64,000 nt of DNA, taken from positions 254,948,187-255,012,186 of the forward strand of contig OX422214.1 in assembly GCA_949130495.1 (NCBI GenBank), written 5' to 3'. Origin of the DNA: Sambucus nigra. Taxonomy: Eukaryota; Streptophyta; Magnoliopsida; Dipsacales; Adoxaceae. Made by a program: the position numbers and the translations under genes. The notes under the pieces are model-generated. The model ran no database searches. It saw nothing but the letters and a program-made list of their open reading frames with translations, and was not told the origin of the DNA. Below, one piece after another: positions 48,716 to 61,251 of the stretch (the first letter of the stretch is position 1; each line of letters opens with the position of its first letter).

Positions 48716-50212
48716 TGTAACACCCCGCTTAAAATAATAACGGGTGGCCAGCCCTATACTATATTAAATCAGGAATTCCAGATGGTCCAGTCTCAACATC
48801 AACTAACGGTACTATATAATATAGGACTAACTACCCGAAATCATATAAGCGAGATGTTATAAAAATTTAAAACTTGCAACATACAAAAACCCAACACTAT
48901 AAAACTACTAATGAATATGAGAGATGAAGGAAAGAACTATAATAATTAAAATGAACCAAATAAATACAACCGAATGCACTACAAAAAGTAGATCCGAATA
49001 AGCTGTCGGATCACAGCAAATACAATAACTGAAATGGAATGATTATAAACATATATATAAATATCCCTTGGGTACAAACCCGATATACAACATGAATCCT
49101 ACCTAGAATTTTAAAGAAGTAGGAAGCGGCTACATGAAACATCCCGCAACAGTCCGCACCTGTCACGGCTCCCAAGACTCAGGATAGAAGGTCATCCGGC
49201 ATCCATGCGGTAGGATACCTATGGTAACATATATATATACAAGGAGGAGAGAAAAGTAAACGGGTCAGAGCCCCGAATGTATAAAATATTTAGCAAGTGT
49301 GTTAACCATGCGTAATAAATACCGGTGTACTTAATTTCATAAATAAGTGAGACCGCACTCTCGTGGAACCCCAACTCACCTCTCATCTAAAGGTGCGCAC
49401 CTATTCGCGTCCTCAAATTTTAGTTAAATTACCCCCATTGATTTTAGGACAACCTAACTTATCAGGCCAAGCCTATAACCACGAGAGCTACCTTCCCGTC
49501 ATAATCTAAGGATCCACCCATTTCTAATCCTATTAGATTATGATTACTACAAATATGCCATAAAAGGCTTAATGAATTCCGATATATAATTAAAGAATTA
49601 ATAGTCTTAATACGTTACCCCTATATATATATATACATAAATATATATATACATATATATATAGGCTAAAATGTAATAAACTATATACTTAATATCATGC
49701 ACATGGAATATTGGCAAAACCTCTCTCTAATCTCAAACTTGTACTACGTTTCATGCGTGGGGAGTCTCGCAAAGCGAAATCCAAACAAGGAACCGCCCCG
49801 TTACACTACTCCTGACAAGGTCAAGACCAGAGATCCGAGATGCCACAAATAGAATTACTTCTCTCAACTCTCGACATAGCACTGCGTTTCGTGCGTGAGG
49901 CGTCTCGCAAAGCGAAATCCAAACAAGGAACCCCCTCGTTACACTACTCCTGGGCAATGTCGATCCTAGAGATCCATAATCCTTAACATACTATATAATA
50001 CTACCATTACTACTAAACTATAACTACTAAAGAAAGAAAGAAGAAAAGAAAAAGAAAACAAATAAAATAAAATAAAAGAACCTCCAATAATATCCTTGGG
50101 ATGATGTAACCGAAATAATACCTTACGTACGATACATCAACCCCCATCAGTCTAGTACACCATTATCATCTAAGATGTACTTCATAAAAGTCCATATCCT
50201 TTCGTCTATAGG

Positions 50213-50279
<67 letters not shown>

Positions 50280-52550
50280 TATTTATTTCTAACCGTATAT
50301 ATATATCATCATCAATCCAATAGCCAAGTGTACATACTACATATGATGTACAAGGCCATGCACATAATATACCCGGCTATATATATCGCCGATAAACTGC
50401 ATCAATGCTATCATCTTCCCAGTGCCCGGCTCACGTAGCAATACTGGGGCCACCGTGGTGGGACTAAACGACACCCATCTCGTGGTAACACACGCACACG
50501 ACGTCCCGGGAAGCGGTCATAGTTCCAACCGGCAATGAGACGAAACATACCCACCACGTCTCATCCCAAAAATATATATCTATATGTATAATAATCACAA
50601 GGGACGACTATGACCTGGGGAATATCCACACCCTGCGTTATAAGCCAGGATGCTCACCCTCTACGCGCGCAACTTCCCAATGATAGCATGAGCGGGGTAT
50701 GCTTAACCAAATAAGTATATATCATACACATGCATAATATATATAATTCATATGATCCAATCATATGATCAAATAATAAACCACCATATACGGTTTAAAT
50801 ATCCATACCATGTATGTCCACAATATAAAGATATCCATATATCTATATACATACATGTATATATATATATCAACACATATTCGCATATCCTTTAGCTATA
50901 TATATAAACTAGTTCTCGCTCATGGGTATAAGATATATATATATATATATACCTGGCTATAAGTATACGTAGTCCTCAATATACAAGCCGTCACCACAAT
51001 TCCTTTACTTTACCTCGATACGTGAATATAATCCCATACTCGAAACATATTCAATCATTTTCCTATGATGAATAGTCTCCCAAAACCATATGTATATATC
51101 TATACCTATATATATTCAACATTAGGGCTATCACCCAAGAGTTTGTGTAGGAATCCTTCACTACACATATCATCTATATCTCCGAGTACATTAAAGAATC
51201 TAGTAATCATTTTGGCTATCGGTATACATATAACCAATAGTCTATCAGCCTCAAGCTCATTCTTTCAATCATCAAATAATCTCATTCCCCTCGATTTCGA
51301 TTATGGTTCGGTCACTTTTGTGACTACCCTAATCTAAGATCTCTCTAAGAGTTCTTAGCCTCCCATCACATCTACACTTACTTTTAATCTACAATTAGGA
51401 TTCCCAATCCCAAAGGTTTTCCCCCAAAATCTCTATACATAACTCCAAATACATACATAGATGCATTTCTCCCAAATTACCCTAAGGAGTCCCCAAAACC
51501 CTAATGTGTGAGAAACTCCTTATGTGTCTCCAAGAACATATCTCTTACATCATAAGAGAAGGCCCCAAATCAATAATCCCAACCAAAAAGGGTTTGAATT
51601 CACTATGGAGAAAGAAAAAAAAAATCTCAAAATGCCCTGTTTCCCAATCGATTCGGCCTCCCAGGCGAATCGATTCGGGTCCAAAGACCTGGGCTTCTGC
51701 AATAGGCCGAATCGATTCGGCTTGGGGTCCGAATCGATTCGGTCAATGCAGACCTGCTAGTTTTACCAAACCGAATCGATTCGCTTGAGGGGGCGAATCG
51801 ATTCGGACCTGCAATTTTTGAAGGTTTCATCTGTTTCTTCAAAACCTACGAATTCTAAACCCTAAATTTCTCATTCCAACCCCCAAACCTTCATCAAATC
51901 ATGATTTTAAACCCATTAACCAACCCAAAGTTGATCCCAATCATTTCTATGTCATTAAATCCATATTTAATCATTGATTTCAAGATTAAACCTAAAATCT
52001 AGGTTTTGACATTAATACCCAAAAACCATTTCTTTACCCCACAATTTATGAAATGAAATACACAAATAGCTATTTATCAAGATTAAACACTTGCCTCAGA
52101 TTTGTAGAGGTTGGATCATCCTCGATGTCGCGGTTGGGCCGGAAATCCCAAGCTTTTCTTCCTCTTTCTCTTCCTTTCCTTCTTCTTCCTTTCTTCCTTT
52201 TTCTTTCTCTCTTTCTCTATTTGAGAAGGCTTCATCCGTAAGCCCTTAAATCCTTTAAAACAACAAACCCAGTTTTAAATGTTAATACACACTTTAAATG
52301 TCTCGTTGACTCCAATTCAAGTCAAAACAAATTAAAAACATTCCGGAGCCGAAATAAGACCCAATGACAGTTATTTTGACTATCTCGACCCTTCCGGGAT
52401 CGATGGTACCCTCAAAAATATCATCCGGAATACTTTGAAACGTCCTCTATTTTTGGACTTAAATTCCCAAATTTTAAAATTCTCCAATTTAATTAAATTT
52501 AATTTTCCCAAAATTAAATTTCTCAGTCTCAAAAGTCTTGGGGTGTTACA
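48716..52550 (-). mobile_element. Minus-strand solo gypsy LTR (3835 bp) in intron 2, TSD GTGTA
   Basis: On the plus strand it runs TGTAACACCCC to GGGGTGTTACA and is flanked by GTGTA (48711-48715 and 52551-52555). It is a close relative of 36014-40051. On the minus strand it has GAGGCAAGT (52089-52097), a CCGAATCGATTCGG palindrome cluster (51646-51810), two TCGCTTTGCGA units (49740-49990), a (TA)n tract (50219-50276) and the CTCTGA hairpin (49261-49275). It is antisense to the host gene. Confidence 0.95.
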
Positions 52551-53936
52551 GTGTATTCACCAAATACAGGGTTATTTAGCAATTGATTGATATTTATTTT
52601 CTATATTGAGTATGACCTCTACTGTTCCAAGTTTTTAGATCTTGACACTCAAAAATGTCATGAAGATTCATAATGCGTCACAAAGAAACTGATAAATGTG
52701 TTTAAAAACTGTATTCATGAAGCTTTTGTGAGTCATTTTGAATCTAACTTTAATGAAAACACGGAAGGTCAAACTTAGTGCAAAAAAATTAATCGGGGAA
52801 AAAGACCAAATAACTGGAAAAATATTTAGGTATTATCTTTGTGTTATGGATAGTGTTTATATGATGTTCCACATGTAGCAGATTTGAGACCTTAGAAGGA
52901 AATGCCCAACTTTGTTTTCCGTAATCCAAAAATTAGTGAAACTCGAACTCTGTGCATGTTAAGAATGAAGTATTAACAGAAAACGTTATACAAAACAAAA
53001 TTTAGTTTCTCATCTTCACCGTTACACATACCATGTTTTATTTAATTAAAAATTACACATAATTATTATAATAAATATAATATTATTCAAGATTTCATGC
53101 ACGTTGGTTGTTTATGCATTCTTATTTGCTATGGTATATATTATAATTATAGATATTTAAGCTTTAGTCCCATTTCAAAATATTGAGTGATCTCCCATCC
53201 CATATTTTTATAAAAGTGTATTAAGTCTCATAATTATAAGAAGCCACCTCATAACCACCCATTACAATCTCTAACCTTTTATCTATATTTTTTTAAGAGA
53301 GTGACATGTATCCCATGTTTATTAAACATAATCAAGAGCATAAAAAAGAACTTGTGATTAATTACCAATGTTTAAAAAAAAAATTGGAGTAAATACTTAT
53401 ACTCTCATATTAAAAGCTATTTTTTAGGAGTAGTAAAATTATAGTAAACTACACCCATTTGACATAAGTTTATAAAATAAATGAAATTATCTTGATTATA
53501 ATTGAAGTCACATTAATTTAATGAGTTTGGATAGATAAGCTCACAAACATTATAATTGTTTTCATTATACCACGTGCATGATTTCTCTATCTTTTACATC
53601 TAGCTTTAATTTATATCAAATATGCAACTAGACCACGTGCTCCATAAGACAAATGTTATATTATACTAGACAGTGCATGACACTCTCTCACACATTTAAT
53701 ATCCCATTGAAGAAGAACTAATAATGTAAACTCTCCAAGTTTCTAAAAAAGGCCCTTAGCTGCAAAAAGTAGATTTTTAATGACACACAAGACAAAATTT
53801 CTTTATTTTTAAGTTTAGTGTATTAATTGAAACTGAAATTTACAAAACGAGGTAGTTTTGAGCTTTTTACCTATTTTTCATATCAATTCAAGCATACCAA
53901 ACTCAATGTTAACTTTATTTTTGTTTATTAATCCAG
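52551..53936. other. 3' part of intron 2
   Basis: AT-rich intron sequence from the GTGTA duplication to the exon 3 acceptor (TATTAATCCAG at 53936). No coding or TE landmarks are seen. Confidence 0.6.
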
Positions 53937-54433
53937 GATGCTGATATAATGTGGTTTCGGGATCCATTTCCACATTTTTATCCGAGTTCTGATTTTGAAA
54001 TTGCTTGTGATTATTTTCGGGGTGATTCATCCGACTTAAACAACCAACCAAATGGAGGTTTTACCTACGTAAAACTAATATCAGGACCACCCGTTTTTAC
54101 GAACTTTGGTACAAATCAAGAGAGACCTACCCGGGTTTGCATGACCAAGATGTGCTTAATAAGATCAAATATGATCCATATATTCACAAAAATGGGATAC
54201 AAATCAAATTCTTGGATACCAAATATTTCGGCGGGATTTGTGAGCCCAGTAGAGATTTCAATCAGGTGTGTACAATGCATGTGAATTTTTGCGTCGGTTT
54301 AGATAACAAAATTTATGACCTCAAAATTATGCTGGATGATTAGCGAAACTACACAACAAGAGGGGATTTGCAATCATCAACTTGGATAGTTCCTCAACAT
54401 TGCGCGTACGATTCAAATATGTTAATAAATTGA
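53937..54433 (+). pseudogene. Exon 3: second half of the glycosyltransferase, frameshifted
   Basis: It opens with DADIMWFRDPFPHFYPSSDF, whose DxD triad would bind the metal and nucleotide-sugar. SSDLNNQPNGGFTYVK follows. Between 54069 and 54076 one base is missing; the homologous frame resumes as FYELWYKSRETYPG, HDQDVLNKIKYDP, KFLDTKYFGGICEPSRDF and VCTMHVNFC. TAG at 54341-54343 then replaces a tryptophan codon, after which TRGDLQSSTWIVPQHCAYDS still reads like the family's C-terminus before TGA at 54431. Confidence 0.9.
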
Positions 54434-56685
54434 CTTTATTGTTAATTTGATGAAATTGATGGTAAAATTATTTTAAATGTAATGATTTTTCCCCTTACAT
54501 TTTTGACAAAAAATAATTATATTATTGCTTTATTTTTTTTTTATTGTTGATAGATCAATAAATCCCCGCTATCCACCCCATCCAATAATAACATTGCTTA
54601 AATAATACCTAGTAGGTAACTGTTGACTAAGACAAGGAGAAGGTGTAAAAATGAATATAAGTTATTATAGTTTTTTGTTTTTTTTAATGTTAAAATGAAA
54701 AAATAAATGGCTAATAAGTGTGTTTGAGTTGTGGTCATTGCAACTAGCGCTGCATCTTTTCGCCCTCGTGAACCATCCCCCAAAAACGACAATAAAGGAA
54801 GTAAGGGTTGATGTCTGGGTACAAGTTGTTTCAAAGGTATGTTTTTTTTTTGTTGTTGTTGTGTTTAATTTGGAACATTTGTGTAATATCATGATTTCCA
54901 ATTTATCGTAACTGCACACAAGATTAAAAATGACTGCGAAAAATTTAAATAAAGTAAATTTAAGTTTATAAACAAATATCAAGTCAAAGGTATTTATACG
55001 TACTATTTCTAGATTTACACGTGTCGCTCAAAATTTATCACAAAAATATAAAAACACAACATCCATTATTAAAAGAAATATAAAAATAAACTTCACAACA
55101 ATGGCACACGTAATTTATTTTTGTGAAAACCTCAATTGCATTACTTTTCCAAAACATCAGATTTGATATCTAAAGCAATATAAAATGCCTAATAGTGAAT
55201 TTCTTATTTCACACGTATATCTTTATTTGGAAAATTGAGTGAAAAAAAACTATTACTTATATGTGTGTGTGTCTGTGTGAAAAATACATTTTTTAGTATA
55301 AAAGAATGTAAATGCATGTAAGAATCAAAAAAATTCATCAAGTTAACAAAACTGAAATCAGCAAGCATGCGAGTAAAAATTGGGGTTATAAGGACTTCCC
55401 TTTATTTTTATAGTAAAAGTACATATTTTATTTGTGCAAAATATATTGAGTTGAATTTATATATTGTTACAGGTTTAATTACATACCCACAAGAAGTTAT
55501 GGACCATAAATAAAGGTTCTCCTGTCTTGTGTCAGTTACATACTACTCACAATATATCAGTCAAAATCTTCTTCTTGGCTCCCAAAGGGAATGAAAATAA
55601 TGTTATGCACACTGATAACTTTTTTATTTCGTTTTTTGAATTTTATAAAATTGATAGACTAGTGTGGCTTCTTGCAGATCCAACGGATTTTTTTAGGGTG
55701 AGCAGGTCGTTCTAATTTTTTATTTTGTCAAATATCATTTCATTGATGTTTGAATATTTGTCATTGGAGGTTTTGTGAATAACTATCTGTCTTCTCTCTC
55801 TCACACACAGAGGAAAAAAATGGTGCCATCCAGACGAAGAACATCTCTAATCGTATGTAATTTTCAAGTAAATCTTATTTGTAAAATGAGTTTAACTAAA
55901 ATAATAATTCACAACTGTATGTTTTTCTCCAATAAGATTTGCTAATTATGTAAAAAGCAACATAAAACTTTAGTCAAATAATATAAAACATGTGTAAGAA
56001 TAATAATTTGTAGAATGATGTGTAGAGATTTATATTTTTTGCAGTCTATAGTTTAATGGCAAGCTTCCATAAAGAGAACACATACATACAAATTTTGACA
56101 AATAATATACAAATTAAAAAAAAAACAATGGGTGAAACGATAAATGGACGCATTTTGGGGGCACGGATACTTGTCTTCACTCATTAGAATATGATTATAG
56201 TATTGTAGAGCAGTAATGTTAGGGTGAAATGATAGGAGGAATTATCTTTTTGTTGCACAAACACATGTGCACTCTCTGGAAAGTGTTTTTAGGTGAACTT
56301 CAAGGGTCTTCACACATCTTCTAATGCGAGTAAGACACGATCTAGTGTAATTAAAACGTGTACAAAACATATCCATATAAAAGTACGCTAAAATCTATGT
56401 AGAATAATGGAGATGCAAATAAAGATGTTGATGTGTACATCGAGTTGTTTAAAATACACAAATTTTTTATAGATTGCAAATGTATTTGGAAGAAATTTTT
56501 ACTCAAAAATTTGTATATATTTTATGTAAAAAGATATAATTCACACAAATATTGCAGAGACACTAACTCATGTATCTAAAATTATTGACAATCATTTATT
56601 TTTCGTTCACTAGTTTAGAATTTGCTTTTTTTCATTTTCATTTTTTCAAAATTATCAAATGCATTTCTGCATAGTTTGATGATTT
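54434..56685. other. Intergenic AT-rich sequence, no gene seen
   Basis: No domain-bearing frame on either strand. It consists mostly of poly(A)/poly(T) runs and short low-complexity stretches. Confidence 0.5.
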
Positions 56686-58210
56686 TGTAACACCCTGTAT
56701 TTTTTAGCTTGTTAAATTACACGTGTGCACGTAATATAATTAAATTATGATATAAAGTGATTTAAATAAATGTTAATTAACGAATAAAAGGATTAATATT
56801 TATGTGTAATTATATTTACTTGTGTGATATGTAAATAAAAACATGTTAAATTGTTTTACTTCGTACGTGAGTAAAATCGACGGGCTTAACGGTATCTCAT
56901 TCAGGACACGCATGTAGGGTCGTATCGGGAACGGGATGAAAATTAATTTTATAAAAGTTAGATGGTAATTTTGAGTGCGTTAATGATCCGAAATGGAATG
57001 AGATAGTCAAAAATTGGTACTCGTGGATTATAATTGGGTTCCGAGGGCTTTTTAGGCCAAACGGGTACCGTAAAGGGGTATTCGGGTCATTTTACTCATA
57101 GGGGCTGACTTAATTTTGGGATTAGGAATATTTAGGATTATAATTAGGTAAGGTGGATGGAGGGGCAACCACCCATCCATTCAAGAGGATAGGGCTTTGA
57201 CAGAGGAGAAAAAAGAGAAGAAGAAAGGGAGAAAATTAAAGAAAAAGTGATCCGAGTGTGAGGTGAAATTAATCTGGGATTAAGAACATTGCCAAGAGAA
57301 GAACTCAATGAGAAAATCTCATAATTTCTTCAATCTGAAGGCAATTATTTAACTTTCTCTAATCTTACTGTACTTTCTCTTATTCATATAGAAATTTGAT
57401 GTAGGAAGAACACAATTTTTTGGGTGAGAGAAACATGTAAGAATTGGATAAATAAAATCATTGAAGAGGAACTTTGTTATGTGCACATGTTAGATATGAT
57501 GTGAATTGAATGATAAGGAAGGATTCTTGAATGATCTAAACAATAAAAGGTGAAATCTTGAATAAATGGATCACCTTATAAGTTAGATATTTTTGGGATG
57601 ATGTATATGTATAAATTTGTAAATTGACGTCTGGAAATTATTCAGTAATCATATTAGGAGTTTGGCTAAAGATTATCTACTAGGGTTGAATGGAAAGAGG
57701 TGAATCCCATTAAAATTCATTTTGGCAACCGAGCAGAACCGAATCGGTTCGCTGGGGGTGGGGGGAGGGGGGGAGCAACCCGATTCACTCATCGAATCGG
57801 CTCAGTCCAGACAACAAACCAGTTCGGTTTGCTGTTCTCGCCTCCCTTACCTTTTGTTATTTTTCTTGGAGTGTATAGGGTTTGACATGGATTATGGAGT
57901 CCGAGCAATGTAATATGACTTTTGGATATATAAAGGGAAGGTTAGAAAGTACCTTAGGTTAAATAGGGATACATTCTGGCTAAGAAAAAATGGTGTAATA
58001 GGGTGAAAAGTACTCGGGTAATAATTATGAATTCGAGTTAGGATTTTGGTAAGGATTAGACTAAGTGCTTAGGTAGAGTAACATATTGGCCAGAAACGTG
58101 AAGTTAGAGAATTAAACTTAAGTACGTGAATACTTGACTAACATCAGGAGTTGAGATAGACTCAGGATTTGTGGGCTAGTGCTAAGAGAGACATTATACA
58201 CATTAGTTGG

Positions 58211-58303
<93 letters not shown>

Positions 58304-58439
58304 CACGCGCTCAAATGTGTTAACATTAAATTATAACTAGTGTGTATTTACGTTGACTATGTAACGGTGTGAATATAATTGAGAGAGAATATGTTACAGC
58401 TTATGTGATAGCTACTTGGCAAATAAAATAAAGTAAAAT
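56686..58439 (+). mobile_element. 5' part of a family C gypsy LTR
   Basis: It begins TGTAACACCCTG at 56686. It has GAGATAGTCAAA (about 57001), GGGGTATTCGGGTCATTT, a purine-rich leader (57200-57250), a decayed GAGGCAAGT site (near 57339) and degraded CCGAATCGGTTCG palindromes (57735-57840). It also has the GGGCTAGTGCTAAGAGA stretch before a microsatellite. At about 58440 it switches to family A LTR sequence. Confidence 0.75.
58214..58310 (+). repeat. 97-bp alternating purine/pyrimidine tract
   Basis: (AT)n changes to (GT)n at about 58251 and to a GC-alternating end (GTGCGCGCGCACGCGC) by 58310, without a break in purine/pyrimidine alternation. It sits at the same LTR position as the TA/TG tract at 17368-17459. 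Confidence 0.95.
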
Positions 58440-59864
58440 ACATTTGTAGATCTTTTCAATACGGAGAGGAGGTGCTGACCGCGTATTTTTCTGATTTTTT
58501 TTATTTGATATGATTTTTCTAAGAAAGGAGTTCCGAGGTTGAAATCATTAACTCGAAAATCAAAACGGAAATTGGAAAAATAAAGGCTAAAATTGTTTGG
58601 AGGTAAATATTTGGGGTTCCTAAAAATAGTGTGGGGACTTTTAAATATTTCTTTTGAGTAAGGCGTGTACCTTGGGTTAGTTGAAAGTAAAATCCAAGAC
58701 TTACCCAAATAGGGGTGTTCGTTAGGAATAATACTTAAAGAGGTATTTTGGTTGGTAATTTTATACAAGTAATTGTGCGCGTATAAAAGGTAGTTATATA
58801 CCGACCTTGGTTAAGTAAAATCCTACGAGGTGACTAGGATGAAATTTAGAATACGTTCTACAATTGAGCAATTTCCATAAGCGTCTGTGGACGACGATTA
58901 TTATAAGTGAGGAAATACCTAAGGAATTAAGAGAAGTAGTGCGTATGCTATTTAATTATTATGAACTGGTACATTCGGGAATTAATTGTACAAATCTTTA
59001 TAAAGTGATTAAGGAGTGATTTGAATATTAAATAAGAGAGTACGTATTGGGGTAGTATTTTAAGTATAAGAATTTTTATATTATTAAGAAATGGAACACT
59101 TGAGGTTATTGGCTATTGCTATAGAGTTTGGAAATTATAGCCATAATATATTGGGAAGTGATTTAGATTGTATAGAAGATATCGTTAAATTATATATAAT
59201 ATAAGATGAATAAATATAACGATGTTATTGGTAGTTTCATCATGCGATAAGAAAAACTTGGAAATAATATATTGAGGATTGGTTATATTCGATTAATGCG
59301 TTGGATATTCGAGATATAAATATACTACCTATGGAATTTATTATATGCGCTATGCGTATGCCCTGATATTAATACGTATATGGTTTAAATAAATACCTAT
59401 TGGTAATTATGTATACGAAAGATAAATACCTATCGTTATCATATGGTTGTGTAAATACCTCATTGATGTTGTATTTATATAGGTGGAATGTGTGACTTTA
59501 TTATTTTTTATTATGTGTATAACATACCTATCATACTTTCTATCACGGGAGGACGGCTTTCGAAAGAGGATAATCTTATCTTGTGTCGCCTTCGGGGGGA
59601 TTTAGATTTGGTACCTTAAGAACATAGGACTGTGAAGGGCTTATTTGTGAGTTAATAAGTCTGCTAACTATGGGAGCGTAGGTATGTGCGTGACCCATTG
59701 ATATGTGAACTATGTTCTCCTCCAATATGTGTGATTTGTATCGATACAGTTCCTGAGTGATTCGGGACACGTGATCCTTGTGTACGAGATGTACTTGTAT
59801 TTGATAGCAGAGTATGTGTGCAACGCAGCTTAGCCTCGGGGTGATATATATATATATATATATA
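58440..59864 (+). mobile_element. Middle part of a family A gypsy LTR
   Basis: It matches 12880-14300 and, from about 58696, 1696-2860 nearly base for base. It shows the uninterrupted sequence around the target site of the minus-strand LTR at 1-1695. It stops inside a TA run at 59864, where Helitron-like sequence begins. The rest of the LTR is not in the window. Confidence 0.85.
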
Positions 59865-60801
59865 CTAGCGGAATTCCCGTGCCTGAAGGCGCGGAAAATT
59901 TTTCCAAAGTATCTAATCGCGAAACAACAAAAATTTCCTTAGTACATAATTGAAAACGACAAAAAATTCCAAAATATATAATTGTAAAACGATAAAAATT
60001 TCATTTCCCAACAAAACAACAGGATTCACTTATAATATGAAATATACAATATTCTTCAATCGAACTCACATTGTGCCTCTAATAAACAAAATGACAAATT
60101 TTATAAAAATGGACATTATCTCCTTTATTTATTGGACTATCCACCCTGCTCAAGGGTTAACTACCAATCCAACAATATAAAAAAAATACCCAAATACCCA
60201 ACTTCTTAAAAAAACACATATCAATTGAAGATGCCCCAACTGCTCCACTATAATGATTGTCCGTTGTTTTCAAAATGCGACCTGATACAAAATAAAAAAT
60301 ATATTTAGTCAATTGAAATAGCTAGTCAAATATTATATAAATCATGCTAATTATTAATTATATAGCAAATACTCATTGTCGCTAACATGTCGCTAGAGAG
60401 TTCCTTTAGCCGATTAAATAATATTTTAATATTAAAATACGTTCTTTTATGATAATGTTGAACTTATGCCAATCGCCATATTGTATGTGGCTATGAAAAT
60501 ATTATTAAACATGACAATCAACATATTGTATATGGATAGTTCCAATATAGTCATTCATTATTCCTTAATTAAATAGTGGCAATATCATTCAGTAAGTCTA
60601 AGAATTCCATCGAAAATTGACATCGTAAGACATGGACATGCAAACATTAAGAACCTTACCTGATACCAAATATTTCAAGACTTGGTGAACAAAAACTAAT
60701 TATTAACAACTCAGACAGTTGGAGTTTAATTCTCATCAACGCCTTAATAATTCCATGTTGCATATTTCATATGTTTGTAAGGAGAACTATTAGGTAAGAC
60801 C

Positions 60802-61241
60802 AGTGTTTTAAAAAACGCGCATAGGCGGCGCTAAGGCACGCCTAGACGCGAGGCTTTTTTGATACGCCAAGTTTTGGCCCTAGGCGTGGATCAAGGCGTG
60901 GTCAACGATGATCAACATTTTTTGGGGTAAGGCGTGAAAAAACGCGCATTTTTGGGGGGTAAGGTGTGAAAAAATGCGAGTTTTTTAGAAGGCATGAAAA
61001 AATCCAATTTTTTTGTTTTTTTTGTATTTAAAAAAAATAGTATTTTAATTTACAAATATTTAGACATATTTTTAAGGTATGTACCATTTTAATATTTTTA
61101 ATAACCTTGTAATAGTAAAAAATATTAAAATTTATTTAAAAAGGCCTAAACGCCTTTTTACGCCTAAGGCCCGCCTAGGCTTCTAAGGCTTAAGGCTTGG
61201 CCTTCACGCCTTGGTCACGCCCCGCATTTTTTAAAACCTTG
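60802..61241. mobile_element. Mutator-type MITE (about 440 bp) with 9-10 bp TSD
   Basis: GGTAAGACC(A) flanks it at 60793-60802 and 61242-61251. The ends are inverted: GTGTTTTAAAAAACGCG on the left and CGCATTTTTTAAAACCTTG on the right. The interior is rich in AGGCGTG/CACGCCT words in both orientations and has about three ~33-bp tandem units (GTAAGGCGTGAAAAAACGCG and variants, 60925-61010). No transposase frame. TSD length and inverted ends fit a non-autonomous Mutator-like element. Confidence 0.75.
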
Positions 61242-61251
61242 GGTAAGACCA

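Larger units (their letters stand above)
41757..54433 (+). pseudogene. Interrupted nucleotide-sugar glycosyltransferase (PF03407, At4g15970-like)
   Basis: Three exons (41757-41972, 48121-48480, 53937-54433) together cover a type II membrane anchor and the catalytic domain of the plant 'nucleotide-diphospho-sugar transferase' family, presumed Golgi enzymes of unknown acceptor. The splice junctions are in phase 0, with GT-AG ends visible. The introns are very long (about 6.1 and 5.5 kb) because each holds a solo LTR. Three lesions are visible: a TAG as the last codon of exon 1, a one-base frameshift near 54069-54076, and a TAG at 54341-54343 where the family has a conserved tryptophan. Exon 2 is intact and similarity on both sides of each lesion is strong, so inactivation looks recent. 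Confidence 0.88.

Noticed and set aside
51504..51842. Overlapping frames on both strands with repeated NRFG/RIDS words (also at 7670-8030 and 39061)
   Set aside because: They arise from the CCGAATCGATTCGG palindromes, which read open in several frames on both strands. The signal is in the DNA or RNA, not a protein.
54720..54911. Frames around 54600-54980 as a further exon of the glycosyltransferase
   Set aside because: The homologous C-terminus already ends at 54433, and these frames show no family blocks.
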